64,000 nt of DNA, taken from the NCBI GenBank assembly GCA_947623455.1, contig OX392536.1, forward strand, positions 35,903,465 through 35,967,464. The letters are read 5' to 3'. Made by a program: the position numbers and the translations under genes. Under the pieces are notes generated by a model that did not search any database, was not told where the DNA came from, and worked only from the letters and a program-made list of their open reading frames with translations. The stretch comes from Mimachlamys varia (taxonomy: Eukaryota; Mollusca; Bivalvia; Pectinida; Pectinidae). Below are positions 24,000-37,000 of this stretch, piece after piece (the first letter of the stretch is position 1; every line of letters starts with the position of its first letter).

Positions 24000-24250
24000 T
24001 TGTGATTGACAATGATACTCAGTTCTCATTTTGAGATCTTGATGTTTACTTGGATGTGACACAGATTAACATAGCGGGTGTCGTCAATGAAGCAGAAAAC
24101 GCTTACTCTTCCGGAACACCTGGTCTTATTCTCTTGTACTTTTACAAGAGTCTCCATGAAAATCTTTCCTTTGTTCATATTTTGCCCCTGGATTAATCGA
24201 TTTTTAGTTTGGATTATGATTTTGTTAACGCTTCGGTATTCTCTTATTTA
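24000..24250 (+). repeat. Dispersed repeat family E, full copy
   Basis: Contains GATGTTTACTTGGATGTGAC, GAAGCAGAAAACGCTTACTC and GGATTATGATTTTGTTAACG. Similar at the nucleotide level to 8775-8998 and to inverted 18850-19112. Confidence 0.6.
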
Positions 24251-24329
24251 TTTTTTTATTAATACAAACTTCCCGACCATAGAAATAAACAATATTTTTC
24301 AACAAGGCGCAGAAATGAAACTAGTGAGA

Positions 24330-24405
24330 CGAGCGGGCACAAACCCGAGACCTCTAGGTTACGGAGCCAGGGCGTTACCACCAGGCCAACAGGTCCGACA
24401 CAGGT
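24330..24405 (-). mobile_element. tRNA-derived SINE head
   Basis: The minus strand reads TGGCCTGGTGGTAACGCC (A-box region) then GGTCTCGGGTTTGTGCCC (B-box region) with tRNA-like spacing. Confidence 0.5.
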
Positions 24406-24419
24406 AACCTGGTTTGTAA

Positions 24420-25335
24420 TTTCCTGATATTGTTATGCAAGGTCGCGTCTCCACGTAACAATAAATTCCAATGTATTCAATGTTAGCACTACTATAACGT
24501 AACAAATATGTGTGTTATGTTTTTGTTTTAAAAAAAACATCATTTAATTATGCTCAGTATCTTTTAAAATGCAAATATCTGTTAAGTTGAAAATATTTAA
24601 ATGAATTGAAAGGTGAAGACCTTGTTCTTTTTTCAGAAAATCTTATTTGTTTTTAGGAATTAATGTAAAGAATATTTATATAAATGTAAAGAAATAGTAT
24701 TTCAGAAAATCATAAAGTTGTGTAAGAATTATTTTTGTAGAAGAGGCAACATTATATATATATATAATTACGTACAGGTTTAAAGTCCTGTAGTAAATAG
24801 CTCTGTTTCAAATTAAATAATTATATCTATTCCACGTTATTAGCTTGTCTGGACTTTTAACAGGAAGTTGGCTCTGCTTGATTAAAATAAACTGAGATTT
24901 TTTTCGGGACTCCTCCGCCTTTTACCTTCACAACATGTTAAAGTATTGCCCAGTGACACCTTTTTTTCTTTTGATATAATCAAAATATAGATCTTACATA
25001 ATCATATGACAAAATATTTCAAAGTTTTAGGTATTCCAGCCCATTTTTTGTCTAACTTTAGAAAGTATTTTCCCCATGTATTTCTAATGAAAAGTCCATA
25101 CGAGTTCTTTTCCCGCCAAATTTTAAAACTCTTATCTTCAAAATAACCCGAATGACTTATCGTTGATTTAGCTCAATTTTGATATATTTATACAATAGAG
25201 ATAAAAAATGCTTTTAAGAAAAGTCGATGACACAAATCCACATAAGTCAGCTTCCTTAAGACGTAAGGTGTTGCCTCATGTCATGTCTAGTGCTGAAATT
25301 GTGACATCACAACTAGCGTGAATTCTGACATTATA
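24420..25335. other. AT-rich intergenic stretch
   Basis: Contains only a short (AT)n run near 24755. No gene or array seen. Confidence 0.4.
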
Positions 25336-25338
25336 AAT

Positions 25339-26282
25339 TATATAGTCACTTCCTGACCCTTTATAGAGCCATAGAGTATCAGTCAAATGTATAGGGGCGA
25401 GGGTGGAGACAAAGAGGCTCAGTCAAATGTATAGGGGGCAAGGGTGGAGCCAAAGAGGCCCAGTCAAATGTTTAGGGGGTAAGGGCGGAGCCAAAGACGC
25501 TCAGTCAAATTTATAGGGGCGAGGGTGGAGCCATAGAGGCTCAGTCAAATTTATAGGGGCGAGGGCGGAGCCATAGAGGCTCAGTCAAATTTATAGGGGG
25601 CAAGGGCGGAGCCATAGAGGGTCAGTCAAATTCAAAGGGGCGAGGGCGGAGCCATAGAGGCCCAGTCAAATGTATAGGGGGTAAGGGCGGAGCCAAAGAC
25701 GCTCAGTCAAATGTATAGGGGCGAGGGCGGAGCCAAAGAGGCTCAGTCAAATTTATAGGGGGCAAGGGCGGAGCCAAAGAGGCCCAGTCAAATTTATAGG
25801 GGGTAAGGGCGGAGCCAAAGAGGCTCAGTCAAATTTGTAGGGGCGAGGGCGGAGCCATATAGGCTCAGTCAAATTTATAGTGGCGAGGGCGGAGCCATAG
25901 AGACTCAGTCAAATTTATAGGGGGCGAGGGCGGAGCTATAGGCTCCGTCAAATTTATAGGGGGCGAGGGTGGAGACAAAGAGGCTCAGTCAAATTTATAG
26001 GGGGCGAGGGTGGAGACAAAGAGGCTCAGTCAAATGTATAGGGGCGAGGGCGGAGCCATAGAGGGTCAGTCAAATTTATAGGGGCGAGGGCGGAGCCATA
26101 GAGGGTCAGTCAAATTTATAGGGGCGAGGGCGGAGCCATAGAGACTTAGTCAAATTTATAGGGGGCGAGGGCGGAGCAATAGGCTCCGTCAAATTTATAG
26201 GGGGCGAGGGTGGAGCCCGATCCTTATATATATTTTTTACTGGACCCCTGGCTCTATAGAGGGTCAGTTAGTGACTATATTA
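25339..26282. mobile_element. TIR element filled with a 41-bp minisatellite
   Basis: The ends are inverted repeats: left TATAGTCACTTCCTGACCCT then TTATAGAGCC; right GGCTCTATAGAGGGTCAG then TTAGTGACTATA. Between them are about 21 copies of a 40-42-bp unit containing GGCTCAGTCAAATTTATAGG and GGCGAGGGCGGAGCCATAGA, G-rich on the plus strand. A stray TGACCCTCTATAAA block occurs at 26582. Confidence 0.75.
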
Positions 26283-26637
26283 GGAATTTATCGCATCAAG
26301 GACCATTTCTACACACACTCAATAGAAGCAGCACTTATATCGTTGGTAATTTCATTATTTACATGTAACAAAACAACTGCAACTTAGCAAAACAATTCAA
26401 ATAAGTAACACAGATTCGAGACTTGCTTTACTTTTTTTTTCTTCATATGTTAATTGTAATGGTTACAATAAAGACAGTACAGGTGAACCAAAATTAATTT
26501 CTTGCTTCTAGAAGCCTTTTTTCAAAGGTACAAGCTATTTGATTTCCAAAGTGTTGGAAATTGTCACCGCCATTAAATCAGACTGACCCTCTATAAACCT
26601 GTTGCGCCCTCTAACGTCACAAGTGACCCTCTATAAA

Positions 26638-27835
26638 AACAAGAGGCCCAAGGGCCTTAGCGGTCACCTGAGTAATATTATAGGTATGGTAGTTCAATTT
26701 TAATGATGAAATCAACATGTTAAATAGGTGAAATATAACATTTGTCATGTCATTACAGGAATAGAATTCTAAAGCTTTTGAAATAATTGTCACGAAGTAG
26801 AAATGGTTTCCTCAAAGAATATGGACAAAATATATATACCCAAAAGTGTTATTTCCCAATATAAACTACAGTAAACTTTACCGCGACCCCCTCTGAATGG
26901 GATAGCCCAGGGATACTGAAATTTACAAATTAACTAAAACCCATGATGATCTTTCTACCCATGTAGAGAAATAGACTGTAGTACCTATGAGTCTGCCGAG
27001 AAGAACATTTTTTAAATTTTGTATAATTTTTCTTGGGGTTCAGGCCCTGGCCCCTGGGGTAGGGGCAGGAAACCAAATTTTACAGTTTGATTCCATATCT
27101 TTCTCCAAGAATGATTGTGACAAAGTAGGAATAATTTCTTACATAAAATGGACAAAATACACCCAAAAGTGTTATTTCCCTATATAAACTATAGTGAACT
27201 ATACTCCTTCCCCAAGAGGGAATGGATAGCACGGGGGTACTGAAATTAACAAATTAAACAAAGCCCCTGATGATCTTTCTATCCATGTAGAGAAATAGGC
27301 TGTAGTACCTCCGAGTCTGGTAAAGAACTTTTATGAAATTTAGGATAATTTTCCCTTTGGGGCCCCACCCTGGCCCCTAGGGTAGGGGCAGGAATCTTAA
27401 TTTTACAGTTTGATTCCGTCTTTCTCCAAGGATGATTGTGTCAAAGTAGAAATAATTTCTTACTTTAAATGGACATAATATACCCAAAATTGTTATTTCC
27501 TTATATAAACTATAGTTAACTTTACTCCTTCCCCAAAAGTGTTATTTACCTATATAAACCACAGGGACCTGAGAATTTGTTACAGCTAGTTTTGGACCTA
27601 AAATAGGGTGTAATTTTACACATTTGGGTGGGGGGGGGGGTTAAGATCAATTTTCGATAAAAATGCCCCCTCAGTAGCTTTTATGACTACTGTGGGGGCA
27701 TTTTTATCGAAAAATTGATCTTAACCCCCCAAATGTGTAAAATTACTTTAAACATCCTATTTTAGGTCCAAAACTAGCTGTAACAAATTCTCAGGTCCCT
27801 GTGATATAAACTATAATAAACTTTACCCCTTCCCC
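26638..27835. mobile_element. Degenerate bivalve-type GGCCCAAGGGCC repeat
   Basis: Starts AAGAGGCCCAAGGGCCTTAG then CGGTCACCTGAG, as does the element at 30388. It contains two or three weak copies of the TATAAACTATAGT...CCCCAA motif and is interrupted by the foldback at 27560-27803. Confidence 0.6.
27560..27803. mobile_element. 244-bp foldback MITE with 8-bp target duplication
   Basis: Arms of about 105 bp (CACAGGGACCTGAGAATTTG against CAAATTCTCAGGTCCCTGTG) with a short TAGCTTTTATGACTA loop. Flanked on both sides by ATATAAAC, an 8-bp duplication as made by hAT-type transposases. Confidence 0.85.
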
Positions 27836-28016
27836 AAGGGTCATCACCTGACGTCTCTCAAACACATTTTAGTCCGCAGTGCGATACAATCTTTCATGGT
27901 TACTGGTATTTCATCACTTTTCATATAAAATAAAACTAAAACAAAATAGTTGAATGTATGTTTTCTATAATTAACAATCAATTTACATAAATCAACAGTC
28001 TGTAGATAATGTCATA

Positions 28017-31000
28017 TCATTTCTTTTTCTTCTTTTTCCCACTTAAACCAGCGAACTCAAAGCTTTTTAGTGGATCTGCTTGTTTTTTCTGAAAGAAAAA
28101 AAAATTGTTGAAATCAACATTTTTGTAATGTATTCAAAATATTTTCTATATAATTTATCTAATTAATCTAATTTATATATTTTCATGATTTTATTACAAA
28201 TTTGATGTGTATTTTAATATTATTTTCGCAATCTTAGAAATAAAACTGTTAAATTGTCAATGTAAATTTATTTTTTATCGTCAGTAAAACTGTTACTGGT
28301 AGTACTATATGTTCTATCCAGTGGAACAAACCAGTTCATTGGGAATGTCTCATTTGAAGGTACAAAGTTTAATCAAATATGGTGGCAAGTGAAATGTTTT
28401 CATTTCAGATGTTCACTTGATTGTATATAGATATAACTATGTGAAGTTAAATTGTATTTCATCAGTAAAATATATTACTACTGACTTAATTGCAAGTTGT
28501 ATCATAAAGTGTAAAAACTTAAATTGATTATTAAGTTAGTCTGAGTGACTGACTAACATCCACTGACACTAGAGGATAAAGCACAGCAGTAAAAGATTAC
28601 TGAGCTAGTCTGAGTGACTGACAAACATCCACTGACGATAGAGGATATGGCACAGCAGTAAAAGATTACGGAGTTAGTCTGAGTGACTGACTAACATCCA
28701 CTGACACTAGAGGATATAGCACAGTAGTAAAAGATTACTGAGCTAGTCTGAGTGACTGACAAACATCCACTGACGACAGAGGATATGGCACAGTTGTAAA
28801 AGATTACTAAACTAGTCTGAGTGACTGACAAAAATCCACTGACGATAGAGGATATGGCACAGCTGTAAAAGATCACTGAGCTAGTCTGAGTGACTGACAA
28901 ACACCCACTGATGATAGAGGGTATAGCACAGCTGTAAAAGATTACTAAACTAGTCTGAGTGACTGACAAACATCCACAGTTGATAGAAGATACAGCACAG
29001 TAGTAAAAGATTACTGAGGTAGTCTAAGTGACTGACAAACATCCACAGTTGATAGAAGATACAGCACAGTAGTAAAAGATTACTGAGGTAGTCTAAGTGA
29101 CTGACAAACACCCACAGTTGATAGAAGATACAGCACAGTAGTAAAAGATTACTGAGGTAGTCTGAGTGACTGACAAACATCCACAGTTGATAGAAGATAC
29201 AGCACAGTAGTAAAAGATTACTGAGGTAGTCTGAGTGACTGACAAACATCCACTGATGATAGAGGGTATAGCACAGTAGTAAAAGATTACTGAGCTAGTC
29301 TGAGTGACTGACAAACATCCACTGATGATAGAGGGTATAGCACAGTAGTAAAAGATTACTGAGCTAGTCTGAGTGACTGACAAACATCCACTGACACTAG
29401 AGGATAAAGCACAGTAGTAAAAGATTACTGAGCTAGTCTGAGTGACTGACAAACATCCACTGATGATAGAGGGTATAGCACAGTAGTAAAAGATTACTGA
29501 GTTAGTCTGAGTGACTGACAAACATCCACTGACACTAGAGGATAAAGCACAGCAGTAAAAGATTACTGAGGTAGTCTGAGTGACTGACAAACATCCACTG
29601 ATGATAGAGGGTATAGCACAGCTGTAAAAGATTACTGAGGTAGTCTGAGTGACTGACAAAAATCCACTGACGATAGAGGGTATAGCACAGCTGTAAAAGA
29701 TTACTGAGGTAGTCTGAGTGACTGACAAACATCCACTGATGATAGAGGGTATAGCACAGCTGAAAAAGGTTACGAAGCTTGTCTGAGTGACTGACAATAG
29801 AGGATATATCACATCTGCAATAGGCACCATATCTGTAGGTGAGAGTCTTACCCTAAACTTCAGCTGTCCTTTAGACGGTCCTGTGTAATCTGATGACCTT
29901 GACCTTTTTCGTGAGTTCTGTCCGCCATGGTGACCCATTTTTTTCAGGGTTGGAGGAACTGAAAATATAATAACTTTGATGAAAAATCTGTTATGGAAAC
30001 GAAATTAATGTTCTTTTTCAAAAAAATCTATGATTGCTATACCCATACAATACAATAAGGGCATTGAGATGAATTTTAAATTGTGACATTTTAAATACCC
30101 TTTTGGTCTCTAACAAAAAGATGTCTTGACTTTGATTTCTGATATCTGAAGTGGTGTTTTGACAAATATCTTTCAACGTTCCATAAGATATAGCTCTTGA
30201 ACATAAACCAAGAATAAACTCTTACCAAGATAATCTGGAACATTCCTCATGTGTGTCTGGTTTTTGACAGTGTGTAGGAATTTATCATGCCTTAAAATCT
30301 GTAAATCTCTTGGGTTATCCTGAAAGTGGGACTGGAAAGAAAAACAATTAGTGAAATAATGTACGGTCCATTAAATATTAAAGTAAACAAAAGGCCCATG
30401 GGCCTTAACGGTCACCTGATGTTTGACATGAAAGAGAAATATGGGAATGTTGAGATGAATATTTATAACAATACATTGTAGCATATCTGGGAGTGGAAAA
30501 AATGAATTTTTGAAATTATGTCAATTTGACCCTTTTAGGCCCCACCCCTCAGGCACCTGGGGGTCATTCAGTGTCAATATGTGCGTACTACTCAAAAGTC
30601 ATGTCATATTGATAATTTCAACCAAATTTGCATCATTTCTTATGGCAATTAAACAAATAATGCAAAAAAATGTTTTTTTTCTGCCAATATACTATAGTAA
30701 ACTTAACCCCCTCCACAGCGGGAGATGCAAGACCCCAGAGTCATGAAATTCACAATTTTGGTAAAGAACCTTAAAACCAATCCATCTATGAAGAGTATTT
30801 GATTCGCGCATATCTGGGAGAAGAGAAGAAGATTTTTGAAATTTTCGTCAATTTGACCCTTTTTGGCCCCACCCTCCAACCCCTGGGGGTCAACTAGGGC
30901 CAACATGTACATACCATCAAAGTGTCATCCCATGCTGATAATTTTATACAAGTTAGAATGAATTCCAATACAAATCCAACAAATAATAGTCAAAAATGTG

Positions 31001-34000
31001 ATTTCCCTATATAAACTATAGTAAAGTTTACCCCCTTCCCAGGGGCAAACATGAGACCCCAGGGTCATAAAATTCACAATTTTGGTAAAGAACCTTAAGA
31101 CCCTTCCATCTATGAAGAGTATTTGATTCTACCATATCTAAGAGTAGAGAAGAAGATTTTTGAAATTTTTGTCAATTTGACCCTTTTTGGCCCCACCCTC
31201 CAGCCCCTGGGGGTCAACTAGGGCCAACATGTACATACCATCAAAGTGTCATCCCATGCTTATAATTTTATACAAGTTAGAATGAATTCCAATACAAATC
31301 CAACAAATAATAGTCAAAAATGTGATTTCCCTATTGAACTATAGTAAAGTTTACCCCCTTCCCAAGGGCAAACATGAGACCCCAGGGTCATAAAATTCAC
31401 AATTTTGGTAAAGAACCTTAAGACCCTTCCATCTATGAAGAGTATTTGATTCTACCATATCTAAGAGTAGAGAAGAAGATTTTTGAAATTTTCGTCAATT
31501 TGACCCTTTTTGGGGGTCAACTAGGGCCAACATGTACATACCATCAAAGTGTCATCCCATGCTGATAATTTAATACAAGTTAGAATGAATTCCAATACAA
31601 ATCCAACAAATAATAGTCAAAAATGTGATTTCCCTATATAAACTATAGTAAAGTTTACCCCCTTCCCAGGGGCAAACATGAGACCCCAGGGTCATAAAAT
31701 TCACAATTTTGGTAAAGAACCTTAAGACCTTTCCATCTATGAAGAGTATTTGATTCTACCATATCTAAGAGTAGAGGAGAAGATTTTTGAAATTTTTGTC
31801 AATTTGACCCTTTTTGGCCCCGCCCCACAGGCCCCTGGGGGTCAACTAGGGCCAACATGTACATACCATCAAAGTGTCATCCCATGCTGATAATTTTATA
31901 CAAGTTAGAATGAATTCCAATACAAATCCAACAAATAATAGTCAAAAATGTGATTTCCATATATACACTATAGTAAAGTTTACCCCCTCCCCAGGGGCAA
32001 ACATGAGACCCCAGGGTCATGAAATTCACAATTTTGGTAAAGAACCTTAAGACCCTTCCATCTATGAAGAGTATTTGATTCTACCATATCTGAGAGTAGA
32101 GAAGAAGATTTTTGAAATTTTTGTAAATTTGACCCTTTTTGGCCCCGCCCACCAGCCCCTGGGGGTCAACTAGGGCCAACATGTACATACCATCAAAGTG
32201 TCATCCCATGCTGATAATTTTATACAAGTTAGAATGAATTCCAATACAAATCCAACAAATAATAGTCAAAAATGTGATTTCCCTATATAAACTATAGTAA
32301 AGTTTACCCCCTTCCCAGGGGCAAACATAAGACCCCAGGGTCATAAAATTCACAATTTTGGTATAGCACCTTAAGACCCTTCTATCTATGAAGAGTATTT
32401 GATTCTACCATATCTGAGAGTAGAGAAGAAGATTTTTGAATTTTTTGTCAATTTGACCCTTTTTGGCCCCGCCCCTCAGGCACCTGGGGGTCAGTCAGTG
32501 TCAATATGTGCGTACTACTCAAAAGTCATGTCATATTGATAATTCCAACCAAATTTGCATCATTTCTTATGGCAATTAAACAAATAATGCAAAAAAATGT
32601 TTTTTTCTGCCAATATACTATAGTAAACTTAACCCCCTCCACAGCGGGAGATACAAGACCCCAGAGTCATGAAATTCACAATTTTGGTAAAGAACCTTAA
32701 AACCAATCCATCTATGAAGAGTATTTGATTCCAGCATATCTGGGAGAAGAGAAGAAGATTTTTGAAATTTTTGTCAATTTGACCCTTTTTGGCCGCGCCC
32801 TCCAGCCCCTGGGGGTCAACTAGGGCCAACATGTACATACCATCAAAGTGTCATCCCATGCTGATAATTTTATACAAGTTAGAATGAATTCCAATACAAA
32901 TCCAACAAATAATAGTCAAAAATGTGATTTCCCTATATAAACTATAGTAAAGTTTACCACCTTCACAGGGGCAAACATGAGACCCCAGGGTCATAAAATT
33001 CACAATTTTGGTAAAGCACCTTAAGACCCTTCCATCTATGAAGAGTATTTGATTCTACCATATCTAAGAGTAGAGAAGAAGATTTTTGAAATTTTTGTCA
33101 ATTTGACCCTTTTTGGCCCCGCCCACCAGCCCCTGGGAGTCAACTAGGGCCAACATGTACATACCATCAAAGTGTCATCCCATGCTGATAATTTTATACA
33201 AATTAGAATGAATTCCAATACAAATCCAACAAATAATAGTCAAAAATGTGATTTCCCTATATAAACTATAGTAAAGTTTACCCCCTTCCCAGGGGCAAAC
33301 ATGAGACCCCAGGGTCATAAAATTCACAATTTTGGTAAAGCACCTTAAGACCCTTCCATCTATGAAGAGTATTTGATTCTACCATATCTAAGAGTAGAGG
33401 AGAAGATTTTTGAAATTTTTGTAAATTTGACCCTTTTTGGCCCCGCCCCGCAGGCCCCTGGGGGTCAACTAGGGCCAACATGTACATACCATCAAAGTGT
33501 CATCCCATGCTGATAATTTTATACCAGTTAGAATGAATTCAAATACAAATCCAACAAATAATAGTCAAAAATGTGATTTCCCTATATACACTATAGTAAA
33601 GTTTACCCCCTCCCCAGGGGCAAACATGAGACCCCAGGGTCATGAAATTCACAATTTTGGTAAAGCACCTTAAGACCCTTGTATCTATGAAGAGTATTTG
33701 ATTCTACCATATCTGAGAGTAGAGGAGAAGATTTTTGAAGTTTTAGTCAATTTTACCCTTTTTGGCCCCGCCCCGCATGCCCCTGGGAGGTGAGGACCAT
33801 ATAATTCACAATTTTGGTTCACCCTCAGCCATGGAAGCTTCCTGTAAAATTTCATTGAATTTGGTTCAGTGGTTTTGGAGAAGAAGTCGAAAATGTAAAA
33901 AGTTTACTGACGCACGACGGACGACGACGGACAAAAGGCGATTAGAATAGGTCACTTGAGACTTTGTCTCAGGTTACCTAAAAATCTACAAAACCATCAT

Positions 34001-37000
34001 ACTAAAATTTGTGATACTAAAATAACACAAAAACACATTATGGTCAGTGGCAACGACATCAACGAATGTTCTTGACAGTTTTACCTTATGTTTGTGGGAG
34101 ACTAAAACTATACAGAATCTTACCTTGAGTTTGTGGGAGACTAAAACTATACAGAATCTTACCTTGAGTTTGTGGGAGACTAAAACTACACAGAATCGTA
34201 CCTTATGTTTGTGGGAGACTAAAACTACACAGAATCGTACCTTGTGTTTGTGGGACACTAAAACTATACAGAATCTTACCTTGTGTTTGTGGGACACTAA
34301 AACTATACAGAATCTTACCTTGTGTTTGTGGGAGACTAAAACTACACAGAATCGTACCTTATGTTTGTGGGACACTAAAACTATACAGAATCTTACCTTG
34401 AGTTTGTGGGAGACGAAAACTATACAGAATCTTACCTTGTGTTTGTGGGAGACTAAAACTATACAGAATCTTACCTTGTGTTTGTGGGAGACTAAAACTA
34501 TACAGAATCTTGCCTTGTGTTTGTGGGAGACTAAAACTATACAGAATCTTGCCTTGAGTTTGTGGGAGACTAAAACTATACAGAATCGTACCTTATGTTT
34601 GTAGGAGACTAAAACTACACAGAATCTTACCTTGAGTTTGTGGGAGACTAAAACTACACAGAATCGAACCTTATGTTTGTGGGAGACTAAAACTATACAG
34701 AATCTTACCTTGAGTTTGTGGGAGACTAAAACTATACAGAATCTTACCTTGTGTTTGTGGGAGACTAAAACTATACAGAATCTTACCTTGTGTTTGTGGA
34801 CGACTAAAACTATACAGAATCTTACCTTGTGTTTGTGGGAGACTAAAACTATACAGAATCTTGCCTTGTGTTTGTGGGAGACTAAAACTATACAGAATCT
34901 TACCTTATGTTTGTGGGAGACTAAAACTATACAGAATCTTATAACCTTGTGTTTGTAAGAGACTAAAACAAAACAGAATCTTACTTTGTGTTTGTGGGAG
35001 ACTAGAACTACACAGAATCTTATAACCTTGTGTTTGTGGGAGACTAAAACTATACAGAATCTTATAACCTTGTGTTTGTGGGAGACTAAAACTATACAGA
35101 ATCTTATAACCTTGTGTTTGTGGGAGACTAAAACTACACAGAATCTTATAACCTTGTGTTTGTGAGAGACTTAAACTATACAGAATCTTGCCTTGTGTTT
35201 GTGGGAGACTAAAACTACACAGAATCTTACCTTCTGTTTGTGGGAGACTAGAGCAAACCAGAAGCTTGCCTTGTGTTTGTGGGAGACTAAAACTACACAG
35301 AATCTTGCCTTGTGTTTGTGGGAGACTAAAACTATACAGAATCTTACTTTGAGTTTGTGTGAGACTAAAACTACACAGAATCTTACCTTTTGTTTATGGG
35401 AGACTAAAACTATACAGAATCTTGCCTTTTGTTTGTGGGAGACTAAAACTATACAGAATCTTGCCTTGTGTTTGTGGGAGACTAAAACTATACAGAATCC
35501 TACCTTGAGTTTATGGGAGACTAAAACTATACAGAATCTTGCCTTGTGTTTGTGGGAGACTAAAACTATACAGATTCCTTGAGTTTGTGTGAGACTAAAA
35601 CTACACAGAATCTTACCTTTTGTTTGTGGGAGACTAAAACTATTCAGAATCTTGCCTTGTGTTTGTGGGAGACTGGAACAACACAGAATCTCACCTTGAG
35701 TTTGTGTGAGACTAAAACTACACAGAATCTTACCTTTTGTTTGTGGGAGACTAAAACTACACAGAACCGTACCTTGTGTTTGTGGGAGACTAAAACTATA
35801 CAGAATCTTACCTTGAGTTTGTGGGAGACTAAAACTATACAGAATCTTACCTTGATTTTGAGAGGTCAGCACCTCCTGTTTAATCTTACCTTGAGTTTTT
35901 GAGAGGTCAGCACCTCCTGTTTAATCTTACCTTGAGTTTTTGAGAGTCTTACCTTGAGTTTTTGAGAAGTCAGCACCTCCTGTTTAATCTCCTTCAGTCT
36001 GGCCTCTTTGATGGCTGTTTTTGTTACTGCTCTCATAGCATCCTTAAATTTCCAAAAATCAGGCAATTATTAAAGCAAAGGGTACTAATTTCAATGAACC
36101 AAAAAAAAAAAGGTTATAACAAGGCATCACAAACCATACTAATACCCTAGGGCTTCAAGTTCAAAAATAGTTTTTGACAACAGAAATCGGAAATAGGAAC
36201 AAGTGCAAGAGCTGACATTTGTGAACACAATAATGTGTGAAATTTAGTGTCAACCAGTTGTGTACTACTGCAGCCTGTAGAGAAGTGACATCTAAATTTC
36301 GGTCAATTTCTATTTATGGTAGTGATGATATAGTTTTCGACCAAAGAATTTTTAAACGTGAACTTGTACAAGATATGACATTTGTGAACATGTGTGTGTG
36401 AAGTTTCATGTAGCAGTAGCCTATAGAGTGGATGGAAACAGACACTTCTATTTATAGTAACGGTGACCTAGTACAAGGGATAATGTTTGTGAACACTTGT
36501 GTGATGTTTCATGCAAAGTTGATAAATGCAGCCTATAGCTATAGAGCGATGACATAGTTGAGTATGTAGGAACATACATACTGGGAGTATCCCTATATAC
36601 AATCAACGACTCATTAAAATAGTTAACCATTGATGACATTTTTTTTAGTTTCATTTCATTTTTTTTTTGTAAACTGTATGAATCCGTCTAGCGGATTCTT
36701 ACAAAAGTTTGCAGGCAAAATGTTTTTCATAACCCTATACAACTAAAAAACAATTGCCATCAACGCTTTTAGTTAATTTTTGAAACTTGTTTTCAAATTT
36801 ATGTTTATGTACAATTTGACTGATCAAACAAAGGACTCTTTTTCACAAATCAATACCCAACGTCAATTACCGCATTGTGATGTCAGATTTGTTTTCATAG
36901 AGGTATGAGAAGAAAAATCTTAACCAATCAGAAAGTCGCATTCAGCATACAATCAATAGAAAATTAATTATTATAAAAATGAAACCCAACCAGCCTGCCC

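Noticed and set aside
34047..35902. Repeat ORFs of [13 protein letters not shown] and [13 protein letters not shown] type
   Set aside because: By-products of the 39-bp intronic array; opposite frames are equally open.
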